Origin: Xenorhabdus indica
Lineage (GTDB): Bacteria; Pseudomonadota; Gammaproteobacteria; Enterobacterales; Enterobacteriaceae
NCBI RefSeq assembly: GCF_014467235.1
Contig: NZ_NKHP01000009.1
Span: 1-64,000, forward strand
Length of the DNA: 64,000 bases
Direction: 5' to 3'
A program made the position numbers and the translations under genes. Shown piece by piece: positions 39,387 to 48,076 of the stretch (within the stretch, counting starts at the first letter, position 1; every line of letters begins with the position of its first letter). Below the pieces are notes generated by a model. That model worked only from the letters and a program-made list of their open reading frames with translations. It had not been told where the DNA came from and did not search any database.

Positions 39387-40505
39387 ATGAAAAAATTAGT
39401 CGCCAGCCTTTTTACGTTTTTGCTGGTACTGTTCAACACATTTGCGCCGAACAACGCTTTTGCTGAACGCATTCGTGATTTGACGACCATTGAGGGGGTC
39501 AGGGATAACGCGCTGATTGGTTATGGTTTAGTGGTCGGACTGGATGGCACGGGTGACCAGACCATGCAAACGCCTTTCACCACCCAAAGTTTAAGTAATA
39601 TGTTATCGCAGTTGGGGATCACTGTGCCGCCCGGTACAAATATGCAACTTAAGAACGTTGCTGCCGTTATGGTGACAGCCAAGCTGCCACCATTCGCGCG
39701 TTCAGGGCAAAGCATTGACGTGGTCGTTTCCTCACTGGGGAATGCCAAAAGTCTGCGTGGCGGTACATTGCTGATGACCCCACTGAAAGGTGTTGATAAT
39801 CAGGTATATGCACTGGCACAGGGCAATATTCTGGTCGGCGGTGCGGGAGTGAGTGCAGGTGGCAACAGCCTTAAAATCAATCAACTTGCCGGTGGGCGAA
39901 TTTCCAATGGTGCTGTTATTGAACGGGAATTGCCAACGAAATTTGGTCAGAAAGGTATTCTGAATCTGCAATTGAATGAAGATGATTTTAGTCTGGCTCA
40001 GCAAATCAGTGATGCTGTCAACCGCCTGAAAGGTGTAGGCACAGCGACAGCGCTCGATTCCCGCACGGTACAGTTACGTTTGCCGATAGAGAACAGCGAA
40101 CAGGTGAAATTCCTGTCACAGGTTCAGAACCTGAATATTCGTGTCGATGCCGGCGACGCCAAAGTGATTTTCAACTCCCGTACAGGATCGGTGGTGATGA
40201 ACCGCAATGTCACATTGGATAGCTGTGCAATTGCTCATGGCAGCCTGTCTGTGATTGTTGAGCGTCAGACGGTAGTCAATCAGCCAAATGCACCACTGGC
40301 AGGGGGAAATACGGTTGTGACCCGCAATACCGGGGTTGGTATTCAAGAGCAGGGCGGTGTGCTACAGAAAGTTAATGCCAGTGCAAACCTGACTCAGGTT
40401 ATTCGTGCGTTGAACGCTTTGGGAGCAACACCGACAGACTTAATGTCTATTTTGCAGGCGATGGAAAGTGCAGGTTGCTTGCGGGCGAAGCTGGAGATTA
40501 TCTGA
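39387..40505 (+). CDS. flgI: flagellar P-ring protein FlgI
   Basis: 372 aa (E. coli 365). ATG at 39387 lies 9 nt from AGAGG; an ATG at 39378 directly abuts it and is less likely. Signal peptide [25 protein letters not shown], then the conserved [31 protein letters not shown]. The periplasmic P ring is built with FlgA help. Its stop overlaps the flgJ start by one base. Confidence 0.97.
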   Translation: MKKLVASLFTFLLVLFNTFAPNNAFAERIRDLTTIEGVRDNALIGYGLVVGLDGTGDQTMQTPFTTQSLSNMLSQLGITVPPGTNMQLKNVAAVMVTAKLPPFARSGQSIDVVVSSLGNAKSLRGGTLLMTPLKGVDNQVYALAQGNILVGGAGVSAGGNSLKINQLAGGRISNGAVIERELPTKFGQKGILNLQLNEDDFSLAQQISDAVNRLKGVGTATALDSRTVQLRLPIENSEQVKFLSQVQNLNIRVDAGDAKVIFNSRTGSVVMNRNVTLDSCAIAHGSLSVIVERQTVVNQPNAPLAGGNTVVTRNTGVGIQEQGGVLQKVNASANLTQVIRALNALGATPTDLMSILQAMESAGCLRAKLEII

Positions 40506-41518
40506 TGAATGATTTTCTGACGATGCCGAATGTTGCTTACGATGTAAATTCACTCCATTCACTGAAAGCCAAATTGTCACAGGAACCACAACAGGGGCTA
40601 CGGCAGGTAGCCCAACAACTGGAAGGCGTATTTGTTCAGATGATGCTGAAAAGTATGCGTTCCTCATTGCCACAGGATGGCATGTTGAGTAGTGATCAGA
40701 CGCGTTTTTATACTTCGATGTACGATCAGCAGATTGCCCAGGATCTTTCTCAAAAAGGACTGGGATTTGCCGATATGATCGTCAAACAGTTTTCCAACGC
40801 TATTCCTAACACCACTATTCCTAACATCACTATTCCTAATACTAACAGCGCTCCCAGTGAACTGGCCGGAACTGTACCGATGCCATTGGATAATGAAATC
40901 CTGCATACCCTGCCAAAACAAGCTTTGGAACAGTTTCTACGTCGGACAATGCCTGATCAATCACCCAACCGTGCAGCACAGTCGAAAACTCTGCCAATGA
41001 CCAGGTCTTTACCAATAAACAGTGCCCGCTTTGTTTCTATGCTTTCTGTGCCTGCGCAGATAGCCAGTCAGCAAAGTGGTATCCCCCATTTACTGATCAT
41101 TGCACAAGCAGCACTGGAATCTGGTTGGGGGCAACGGGAAATTCTGACCGAAGAGGGTAAGCCGAGTCATAACCTGTTTGGCATCAAAGCAGGCAAAAGC
41201 TGGCAAGGGCCTGTCACTCAAATCACGACAACCGAATACATTGAGGGTGAACCGAAGATAATACGTGACAGTTTCCGGGTTTATGACTCTTATCTGGAAG
41301 CCGTCACGGATTACGTCAAATTCCTGGCGGAAAACCCGCGCTATGCCAAAGTTGCCCGGTCAACGACCGCAGAACAGGGAGCATACTCCTTGCAAGATGC
41401 AGGGTACGCCACAGATCCTGGTTATGCCGAGAAACTGGTATCACTGATCCAACAATTAAAGAATAGCGGTCATCAAATGGTAAAAGCCTATAACTATGAT
41501 TTCGATAACTTGTTCTGA
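40505..41518 (+). CDS. flgJ: rod-cap / peptidoglycan hydrolase FlgJ
   Basis: 337 aa (E. coli 313). N-terminal rod-binding domain (LEGVFVQMMLKSMRSSLPQ) and C-terminal glucosaminidase domain (about 180-330) with catalytic-region QAALESGWGQRE and SHNLFGIKAG. Between them lies a short repeat of I/T-P-N units (IPNTTIPNITIPNTNS). FlgJ opens the wall for the rod. It starts in the TGATG overlap with flgI. Confidence 0.97.
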   Translation: MNDFLTMPNVAYDVNSLHSLKAKLSQEPQQGLRQVAQQLEGVFVQMMLKSMRSSLPQDGMLSSDQTRFYTSMYDQQIAQDLSQKGLGFADMIVKQFSNAIPNTTIPNITIPNTNSAPSELAGTVPMPLDNEILHTLPKQALEQFLRRTMPDQSPNRAAQSKTLPMTRSLPINSARFVSMLSVPAQIASQQSGIPHLLIIAQAALESGWGQREILTEEGKPSHNLFGIKAGKSWQGPVTQITTTEYIEGEPKIIRDSFRVYDSYLEAVTDYVKFLAENPRYAKVARSTTAEQGAYSLQDAGYATDPGYAEKLVSLIQQLKNSGHQMVKAYNYDFDNLF

Positions 41519-41542
41519 CCGAACAGTCCAAATCATTTTTGT

Positions 41543-41569
41543 TCAAGGATCAGAATATCCTGCCGATAA
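41543..41569 (+). promoter_or_regulatory. sigma28-like promoter of flgK
   Basis: TCAA (41543-41546), 15 nt, GCCGATAA (41562-41569). The -10 is an exact match and the -35 matches 3 of 4. It lies in the 177-bp flgJ-flgK gap, 127 bp before flgK, consistent with flgKL being late genes in enterics. Confidence 0.75.
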
Positions 41570-41584
41570 CTTTTACAGATAATT

Positions 41585-41632
41585 TATCCCTTTCGTCTTT
41601 CAAGTTGCCTCTTGAAATCCATTGGGTATATA
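41585..41632. repeat. minimal copy of palindromic intergenic repeat (flgJ-flgK gap)
   Basis: TATCCCTTTCGTCTTTCAAG joins directly to CTTGAAATCCATTGGGTATA through a few bases: both ends of the 45378-45502 element with the middle removed, giving a hairpin-like 48-bp unit between the flgK promoter and gene. Confidence 0.8.
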
Positions 41633-41695
41633 CCGATAACGACAGCAGTTGGCCTCCCATGATGGAGGCATAACGAAAACGTAAAAGGATCTACA

Positions 41696-43336
41696 ATGTC
41701 CAACAGCCTTATGAATACTGCCATGAGTGGTATTAATGCCGCACAGGTGGCAATGAGTGTAGTGGGTAATAATATTGCTAACTCCAGAAGCGAAGGTTAT
41801 AACCGACAGACCACCGTAATGACACAAAATAATGGGGCCCTGTCACCCGCTGGTTTTGTGGGTAACGGTGTGACGGTGACTACCATTAACCGTGAATATA
41901 GCGAGTTTATCGATCAGCAATATAGCTCTGCGCAAACCAAACAATCTGCCTTAAAGGCTTATAACGAGCAGAGTAACAAAATCAACAACTTGTTAGCAGA
42001 TAAAGACACTAGCTTATCGAATTCCATTGAAGACTTTTTCAAAAGCCTGGGGACGGTTGAAAGCAATGCAGAAGACAGCGCGGCAAGAACCACGGTGTTA
42101 GGCAAAGCGGAAGGTTTAGTCAGTCGATTTAAAGAAGCAGACGAATTTTTGCGTCAGGTTGATAGCAGCATCAATTCTCAGATTGAGAAAAATGTTATAG
42201 AAATCAACAAATACTCAGAAGAAATTGCCAAGCTGAATAATGAAATCACTCGTATGCGTGGTGTGGGTACAGGTGAACCGTTGGCATTGCTGGATAAACG
42301 AGATCTGGCGGTCAGTAAATTAAATGATCTGGTGGAAGTGAGTGTCACTCAACAGGATGGTGGAGTTTATAACATCTCATTCGGTGGTGGTATGTCACTG
42401 GTATCGGGTGATAAATCCTACCGGATGGAAGCTATTCCATCCAGTACTGACAGTAGCCGTATTACGCTAGGTTATAACAATGGCACAGTGGGTACGAGAG
42501 AAATTGATGAGCGTTTCATTTCAGGTGGCAAGTTGGGCGGTGCATTGCGCGTGCGTAGCGAAGTTATCGATTCAACCCGTAATGAACTAAACCAATTGGC
42601 GCTGGTCATGGCTGACCAATTTAACCAGGTACAACATGCTGGCTTTGACCTGAAAGGTAAAGCGGGCATTGATTTCTTCAACTTTAGCAAACCGGAAGTT
42701 GTTTCTAACAGTGATAACAAAGGTACGGCTGACATCAAGGTGGAATATAGCGATACCATCAAAGTGAAAGCCAGTGATTACACTCTCAAATATGAAAGTG
42801 GAGATTGGAAAGTACAACGTCTTTCTGATCGTGAAATGGTTGCTGTGACCAAAAACGGCAATACGCTGGAATTTGATGGGCTGAAAGTAGAAATTGATAC
42901 TACTCGCGTACAGGATCACGATAAATACACTCTGAAAACGGTCAGTAACGTCGTGGCTACGTTAGAATTGAATCTTAAGGATTCATCCCAATTGGCGGCA
43001 GCGGGAGACAACAAAACTGGTCAAAGTGATAACCGCAACGCGAAGAAATTCCTTGAATTACAGGATAAACGTTTGGTCGATGGCAAGGCTTCCTTTGCCG
43101 GAGCATACGCCTCACTGGTAAGTACAGTGGGCAGCAAAGCTAATAGCGCAAATATCAGCATTGAAAGACAAGGCCACATCGTTGATAAATGGAAATCGAC
43201 CCGTGAATCAATTTCCGGCGTTAATATGGACGAAGAATACGGCGAGCTGCAACGTATGCAGCAGTACTATCTGGCAAACGCCCGTGTGATCCAGACGGCG
43301 ACAACTTTGTTTGATGCTATTTTGGGCATTCGCTGA
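41696..43336 (+). CDS. flgK: hook-filament junction protein FlgK (HAP1)
   Basis: 546 aa (E. coli 547). N-terminal NTAMSGINAAQVAMSVVGNN with IANSRSEGYNRQ and C-terminal SGVNMDEEYGELQRMQQYY, the axial-family ends. First junction protein between hook and filament, carried to the export gate by FlgN. Served by the sigma28-like promoter at 41543. 83 bp before flgL. Confidence 0.97.
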   Translation: MSNSLMNTAMSGINAAQVAMSVVGNNIANSRSEGYNRQTTVMTQNNGALSPAGFVGNGVTVTTINREYSEFIDQQYSSAQTKQSALKAYNEQSNKINNLLADKDTSLSNSIEDFFKSLGTVESNAEDSAARTTVLGKAEGLVSRFKEADEFLRQVDSSINSQIEKNVIEINKYSEEIAKLNNEITRMRGVGTGEPLALLDKRDLAVSKLNDLVEVSVTQQDGGVYNISFGGGMSLVSGDKSYRMEAIPSSTDSSRITLGYNNGTVGTREIDERFISGGKLGGALRVRSEVIDSTRNELNQLALVMADQFNQVQHAGFDLKGKAGIDFFNFSKPEVVSNSDNKGTADIKVEYSDTIKVKASDYTLKYESGDWKVQRLSDREMVAVTKNGNTLEFDGLKVEIDTTRVQDHDKYTLKTVSNVVATLELNLKDSSQLAAAGDNKTGQSDNRNAKKFLELQDKRLVDGKASFAGAYASLVSTVGSKANSANISIERQGHIVDKWKSTRESISGVNMDEEYGELQRMQQYYLANARVIQTATTLFDAILGIR

Positions 43337-43419
43337 TCACTGTTTTTGATAGTAACTATTCTTTCTGGTAGCTATTCTTGCTAGTCGCTATTCGCCGGTA
43401 ACAAAAAGGAAATGATATT

Positions 43420-44382
43420 GTGCGTGTAAGTACGAATCTATTATACAGCCAAAAAATGAATGGGATTTTGGGCGCCCAATCCAAGTGGATGAAATATGGT
43501 GAACAACTGTCCAGCGGTCGCCGGGTAATTAATCCATCCGATGATCCTTTAGCTGCATCACAAAACATCATGGTTTCTCAATCTGAATCGAAAAACCAGC
43601 AGTTTATGACTGCCCGTATTTTTGCCAAAAATGCCATGTCATCCCAATTGAGCATTACTTCTGATGCCGTTAAGGTGGTAGCTAACGTGTTTGAGACTTT
43701 AGTTGCGGCTGCGGATGAACAGAGTGAGCAAGATCGTGAATCCTATGCGCAGCAATTGGAAGGTTTTAAACAAGCCCTGTTGAATCTCGGTAATAAAACT
43801 GATGGTAATGGCCGTTATATTTTTGCTGGTTATAAAACGGATAAGCCCCCTTTTGTAGCAGATAAAGATGGCAAAGTCAGTTACGTTGGAGGTGGCGAAG
43901 CAATCACCCAGAAAGTGGATGATAACCGCACAATGGTGTTTGCTCATACCGGACGACAGGTTTTTTTATCAGCGACATCCAGCCCGGTTAAAGAGCCTGA
44001 TGGCAGTTCGAGTGAATCTGATGTTTTTGCCTCCATTGATATGGCAATCAAAGCGTTGAGAACACCATACAGTTTGGCGACTGAAGAGCAGAAAAACGAA
44101 GCTAATGAGTTGATGAATAAAGCTAACCGTGGGATCCGTAACAGCCAGAATAACTTCTCTTCTGTGGAGGCCGTACTTGGTTTACAACTTCAGGAATTGG
44201 ATCAACTGGATGCTTTGGGTAGTGAACGTAGTATTGCCAATAAAGTTCGCTCTGGGGAATTGGTCGATGTGGATTGGACTGCGGCTATTTCCAGCTATTA
44301 CCAACAACAGGCTGCTTTGCAGGCTTCTTTTAAAGCGTTTACAGACTTAAAAGGAATGTCTCTGTTTGAGATGTATCGATAA
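43420..44382 (+). CDS. flgL: hook-filament junction protein FlgL (HAP3)
   Basis: 320 aa (E. coli 317). Start GTG at 43420 with AAGGA 9 nt upstream gives (M)RVSTNLLYSQKMNGI, the known N-terminus. Flagellin-like ends: SSGRRVINPSDDPLAASQ and ISSYYQQQAALQASFKAFT. Second junction protein. Last gene of the flg operon, followed by a strong hairpin. Confidence 0.97.
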   Translation: MRVSTNLLYSQKMNGILGAQSKWMKYGEQLSSGRRVINPSDDPLAASQNIMVSQSESKNQQFMTARIFAKNAMSSQLSITSDAVKVVANVFETLVAAADEQSEQDRESYAQQLEGFKQALLNLGNKTDGNGRYIFAGYKTDKPPFVADKDGKVSYVGGGEAITQKVDDNRTMVFAHTGRQVFLSATSSPVKEPDGSSSESDVFASIDMAIKALRTPYSLATEEQKNEANELMNKANRGIRNSQNNFSSVEAVLGLQLQELDQLDALGSERSIANKVRSGELVDVDWTAAISSYYQQQAALQASFKAFTDLKGMSLFEMYR

Positions 44383-44419
44383 TTAAGTCTAATGTGAGTT
44401 TGTGACTTTCAGGCCTCTG

Positions 44420-44454
44420 GCTCTTATCTGTTTGTTAATTAAACGGATAAGGGC
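44420..44454 (+). terminator. terminator-like hairpin after flgL
   Basis: GCTCTTATCTGTTT pairs with AAACGGATAAGGGC around a short AT loop, a stem of more than 12 bp with G-U pairs, followed by TTATTCCTTTCC. It probably ends flgKL transcription. Confidence 0.7.
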
Positions 44455-44737
44455 TTATTCCTTTCCCCTGTATTTTTATCACGCATTTTTTATCACGTAT
44501 TGTTATTAATAGCCTGAATTTATTATACCTCTTAGGGTGTATTAAATTTTTCGCCTCTGACAAATCCTGGTTTTTCTATTCATCATATTATCTTATCTTG
44601 TGATCAAGATCTGATCTTTGGCAGGCCGAGAGAATGCCGTATTAAGTTTTTTGATATAAACGTTTCAGATTTAATTTAATGAGCTTAAGAAAGGATTAAA
44701 TCTCGTCTTATGCCTTATAAATAGATGAGAAAAATAA

Positions 44738-45094
44738 ATGAGCATGAAAATTATAAATATACTCGCCTGTATCACCTTTATTTTGTTCAGTACTACATTG
44801 ATAGGATGTTTGTCAACGGTTGATTTTGAGTGGACGATCGGGGAAGAAGGGATCAATACCGTTTGTGATGTGGTCAGTTCTTTTGTTATCAATGATGACA
44901 GGATATTGACAGCACCATTATGTCTTTTTTTTCTATTGCCATTTATGCTGGTATTTGCAGTGAAAGGTATCAAAGCATTTTCATTGTGTAAGTTAAAATC
45001 GATCAGTTATGTACTGGTTACAGGATTTTCAATGGGATATTGGTATTGGATGTTCTTTGGTCGATTTATTGGGTGTTCATTCGCGACATACTAA
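44738..45094 (+). CDS. small inner-membrane protein, possibly YjeO/DUF2645-like
   Basis: 118 aa. N-terminal hydrophobic segment IINILACITFILFSTTLIGCL, a conserved-looking middle VDFEWTIGEEGINTVCDVVSSFVIND, then two more hydrophobic segments (CLFFLLPFMLVFAVKGI and SYVLVTGFSMGYWYWMFF). The layout and the middle block recall the small DUF2645/YjeO membrane proteins, but that is from memory and unsure. Weak ribosome-binding site; ATG at 44744 is an alternative. It stands alone between flgL and broken genes. Confidence 0.6.
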   Translation: MSMKIINILACITFILFSTTLIGCLSTVDFEWTIGEEGINTVCDVVSSFVINDDRILTAPLCLFFLLPFMLVFAVKGIKAFSLCKLKSISYVLVTGFSMGYWYWMFFGRFIGCSFATY

Positions 45095-45204
45095 TCTTTG
45101 ATATGCCTTTAATCAGTCTAATTACCTAAAAATGGTTATTTATTGGGAGATGACGGGAATTTATCTCCCAATAAATAACAACCAAAATACTTTTTAATCT
45201 TCTT

Positions 45205-45647
45205 TTAGTTTTCCTCCCGTTCATGCATTCCATAGTGACGAATAATGGCTGTAACGCTTAATCGATAATCTGCAAATATACCGTTGCGCCCTGACGTTTG
45301 TGCTTCCCGGTGTTGGTCAGTATTTTGCCACTGTTTAATGGACTCTTTATTATGCCAATATGATAATGAAAGCTATTTATACCCTTTGTCTTTCAAGTTG
45401 CCTCTTTGTTGACTGCACTCACTCACCCCGGTCACATAGTTATCTATGCTTCCAGGGATTCGTTCCCTTGCCGCCGCGATGCAGCTTGAAATCCATTGGG
45501 TCTTTTCTTATTGTTGAGGCTTTGGAAACGTTCTACGGAAATAAACCCCGGAATGGTATTTAATAGTGGCCTGAGTGTGGCTGCGGCATCAAAGTAACGT
45601 TCACTTTGGTTTTCTGCGATTTCGACTTCAAATATGACAGCTAACAT
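45205..45647 (-). pseudogene. antibiotic-biosynthesis-monooxygenase-like gene split by a repeat element
   Basis: The minus strand starts at 45647 with MLAVIFEVEIAENQSERYF and PGFISVERFQSLNNK, the ABM (dimeric ferredoxin-like) pattern, then runs into the palindromic repeat at 45378-45502 and stops. After the repeat the homology resumes as LSLSYWHNKESIKQWQN...REAQTSGRNG and ends at a stop at 45205-45207. Removing about 125 bp restores an intact protein of roughly 100-105 aa. Both parts keep good coding sense, so the insertion looks recent. Such small monooxygenases act in polyketide/aromatic metabolism or heme use; the role here is unknown. Confidence 0.85.
45378..45502. mobile_element. palindromic repeat element, fullest copy, inside the ABM gene
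   Basis: 125 bp. The ends are inverted: TATACCCTTTGTCTTTCAAG on the left and CTTGAAATCCATTGGGTC on the right. The core includes CCCCGGTCACATAGTTATCT and CCAGGGATTCGTTC. Shorter derivatives lie at 18330, 27302, 41585 and 46410. Non-coding and MITE-like. A target-site duplication could not be made out. Confidence 0.8.
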
Positions 45648-45747
45648 GATTGCTCCTCTGAAGGATAGAAAATGCCATGATACCTTACAGATTTTGTGGC
45701 CACTTCGGTGATCATCGAAATATGATAGGGTAGTTTTACTCTGTCTT

Positions 45748-45912
45748 TAACCCTGCTTTAGCCATAGCTCATCAATAAATGTTTTAACATTCGGCATAGA
45801 CAACATGGTCATATGATTGCCGGGGGCCAGCATTGTGTTTAACTGAGTGACATGAGTTTTCCAGCGGGTGATATGGCCTTGTGTTTCTTGCATATCTTCT
45901 GCAGCTTTACTG
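45748..45912 (-). pseudogene. C-terminal scrap of an NRPS-type thioesterase domain
   Basis: The minus strand reads about 50 residues ending at a stop at 45748-45750: ITRWKTHVTQLN, then MLAPGNHMTMLSMPNVKTFI, then DELWLKQG. PGNHMTML with the His and the following helix are typical of the last segment of type I thioesterase domains of peptide synthetases. Nothing upstream continues the domain: the sequence runs into a regulator fragment of opposite strand. It lies on the same strand as, and 4.4 kb beyond the 3' end of, the NRPS at 50339. Confidence 0.65.
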
Positions 45913-45919
45913 GCAGATC

Positions 45920-46402
45920 GCACTCGTATCCGAATATTATTTTAAAATTCACAGTGAAGACGTCGCTGTATTACTGGAAAACATGATGTGTTTTGCTAAT
46001 AGCGAAGATATAGGCACTATCAAAATTTCCACACCAAAATCACTGCGCTTTTTCCGAACTTGTTATGACCATATGGCAGGAGAGGTGGCAGTAAAAATTC
46101 ACAATAGTTTGCTTTCTAATCTTTGGATAACTGATGACTATAAATTGACACCGCAAGGAAAAGTGTTTTTATTTTCTCTTGGTGTGTGCTGCGATATGGA
46201 AACAGTTTCAAGGCGAAAATTTGCCTGTGCTTGTCTGGATTGGAGTGAACGGTATTTTCATCTGAGTGGTTTTCTGGGTGCTTCTTTGCTTAAAACTTTT
46301 CTGCAAAAAAAGTGGGCTGTCAGACAATTAGATAGCCGTGAGCTGAAATTGACAGAGCAGGGAAAAAGAGTCGTTCAGCAGAAGTTTGGTGTTGACATAT
46401 AG
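45920..46402 (+). pseudogene. ArsR-family regulator, C-terminal fragment
   Basis: A frame open from 45881 to 46402 carries, from about 45930, the C-terminal two-thirds of the longer ArsR-type regulators: SEYYFKIHSEDVAVLLENM, RFFRTCYDHMAGEVAVKIH, KLTPQGKVFLFSLGV, RKFACACLDWSERYFHLSGFLGA and LTEQGKRVVQQKFGV. The N-terminal helix-turn-helix that binds DNA is missing; the sequence before it belongs to the thioesterase scrap of the other strand. A functional repressor is not expected. Confidence 0.75.
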
Positions 46403-46409
46403 GCGGTAT

Positions 46410-46429
46410 ATACCCTATGGATTTCAAGA
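46410..46429. repeat. single end of the palindromic repeat
   Basis: TATACCCTATGGATTTCAAG, one end of the element at 45378-45502, with no matching partner nearby. It marks the join between the regulator fragment and the next broken gene. Confidence 0.6.
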
Positions 46430-46442
46430 GATTCCATATACT

Positions 46443-46790
46443 TCACAATTCAATACCCTGATAACCAGCTAAAATTCGTTCCCATTCCTGCTGAGCAAAC
46501 CATTTCTGGGTTTCTCCGTTGTAATGCATATCATCGGAGGTAAATACGCCAAATTGAGTGGCTATGCCATTGTAGTTTGGGGCATTTCTGGTGGAAAAAT
46601 TAACGCTATAAACTTCTGGCAGGGATAAGGTAAATACGTTTTCTAAACCCTGAATAATTGCTTCATCTGATGTTAATTCAGTACCATGACCCTAACTGTT
46701 TGATTGACCAAGGACGATTAATAATGGAGCGTTATTATTTCCCCACAGAGGATATATTTTTTCAGAAAGAGATAATTTTTTATCTATCAT
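46443..46790 (-). pseudogene. sialate-O-acetylesterase/SGNH-like gene fragment with in-frame TAG
   Basis: The minus strand begins at 46790 with a perfect AAAGGAG ribosome-binding site and MIDKKLSLSEKIYPLW, reaches the catalytic-type block LLIVLGQSNS, meets a TAG at 46692-46694 and continues in the same frame (GHGTELTSDEAII, VYSVNFSTRNAPNYNG, FTSDDMHYNGETQKW) to a TGA at 46443-46445. GQSN with following GHG recalls the first block of SGNH/sialate O-acetylesterase-like hydrolases. Even with the TAG read through, only 115 residues remain, far short of that family, so it is a broken or remnant gene. The family call is tentative. Confidence 0.55.
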
Positions 46791-46906
46791 TAAGATCTCC
46801 TTTAGTGTTTTTTCCCTATAGCCTAATTTATATAAGAGCGGTATTTTTCACACATAATAGAAACTAACTTTTTTGTTAAAAAGATCAATAGATAATATGC
46901 TTTAAA

Positions 46907-46925
46907 TATCTTATTTAATAAGATA
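46907..46925. promoter_or_regulatory. near-perfect 19-bp palindrome
   Basis: TATCTTATT-T-AATAAGATA, 9-bp arms around one base, in the 480-bp gene-free stretch between the broken hydrolase (minus) and the secreted-protein gene (plus). Operator-like in size, but no regulator can be named. Confidence 0.35.
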
Positions 46926-47272
46926 CTCAGTATGAGTGTTGAATTTTAAAAGGATGATTTATTAATTGTTATAACTTGCATTCTTACATATTTATAGATG
47001 TGATTTTTCCCCACTTGTACCCCCACACACAAAGGTAATAAATTCATTCAATCATTATCACTCGTTGATATATTCGTTCTGTTTATCAGCGAGAGTATAT
47101 TAACCACCTCAATAGCCTGTCGATTTTTGAGTTACATTTATCACAGGGGATTATTTATACTAAAGCGGATAGGTGAATAGCTTATATGATATAGCAGTTA
47201 TCATTTTAGAATTCCATTAATGATGAGTAATAGTAATGCTTATTTTGAATGATTTCATTAAAAGGGGGAAAT
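46926..47272. other. AT-rich region before the secreted-protein gene
   Basis: About 350 bp with no coding frame. It must hold the promoter of the gene at 47273; no clear element was recognised apart from the palindrome just to the left. Confidence 0.35.
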
Positions 47273-47806
47273 ATGAAAATTTTATTTAGTATCGTTTTAA
47301 TGGCCTTATCTTTAATAACAAAGCCAGCTATGGCTAGCCACAAGGCTGATATAGATTTTATAAACGAATCATCCAGTACATCTAATAATATTTATATTGT
47401 GAAAAAGAATAATTGGTGCATGTCTAATGCTGGCTCAGATCAAATAATCATTTTTCCACCTGTACATTCAAATATATCAAAAGTCTCTATGCCTATTGAA
47501 ACACAAGCTTGTACAGTGTTTCAATGGAGGGAAATAGATTGGAAAGTAAATTATGGAGTTAGAGCAAGCCCTGACAGTCCCGGAGCTTGCGATTTGAAAT
47601 GGATTCTTTGGCCGAAATGGGTATGGAACAACATTGGTTGGTATTGGCAAATTGAGAGTAATTGCCCCATAAAAAGTGCAAAGTGTAGTAAAGACAATGG
47701 CGTAGGCCATCTTTATATGTTCGATTGTTTAAACAAGGAAGTCGCGTTCAGCGTTGCCAATGGAGACAAGGGAAGGGTAGAAATAGTTTTTAATTTTGAA
47801 GGATAA
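47273..47806 (+). CDS. secreted cysteine-containing protein, unknown
   Basis: 177 aa. A clean Sec signal peptide (MKILFSIVLMALSLITKPAMA, likely cut before SHKADI). The mature part has six cysteines (in NNWCMS, TQACTV, GACDLK, SNCPIK, AKCSKD and FDCLNK) and a Trp-rich stretch KWILWPKWVWNNIGWYW, suggesting a compact disulphide-bonded periplasmic or secreted protein. The ATG at 47273 with AGGGGG upstream is preferred to the open 8 codons before it. I do not recognise the family. AT-rich flanks and broken neighbours suggest an accessory gene. Confidence 0.7.
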   Translation: MKILFSIVLMALSLITKPAMASHKADIDFINESSSTSNNIYIVKKNNWCMSNAGSDQIIIFPPVHSNISKVSMPIETQACTVFQWREIDWKVNYGVRASPDSPGACDLKWILWPKWVWNNIGWYWQIESNCPIKSAKCSKDNGVGHLYMFDCLNKEVAFSVANGDKGRVEIVFNFEG

Positions 47807-47899
47807 TTAGAGTTTAATTATTTCTAAGTCTTAAATTTCTATTTTTATGCCTAATTTCCTGTATAGCGCAGATTTTGGGTTCGAGATAATCCCGTATAT

Positions 47900-47921
47900 T
47901 AAAAGGGCAGATTTCTGCCCT
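47900..47921 (-). terminator. terminator for the minus-strand gene pair
   Basis: AGGGCAG-ATTT-CTGCCCT, a 7-bp GC-rich stem; on the minus strand it is followed by TTTTAATA. It can stop transcription coming from 48077-49026 and perhaps also from the left. Confidence 0.7.
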
Positions 47922-48076
47922 ATGGTGATAGTAGTTCCTTTTTATCCTTACCCGTGACCCTAAACTTTACCTATCTAACGAGCATAAAGTCCATTGCTAT
48001 GTGTTATATTGAATGGTATTTCCCCTGGAAGTGTTCAGGTAGATAGGTGTGCTGAGGTTATTCGGTTAACAATATA

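Noticed and set aside
45360..45563. A 67-codon plus-strand frame
   Set aside because: It lies almost wholly in the palindromic repeat and antisense to the interrupted monooxygenase-like gene.
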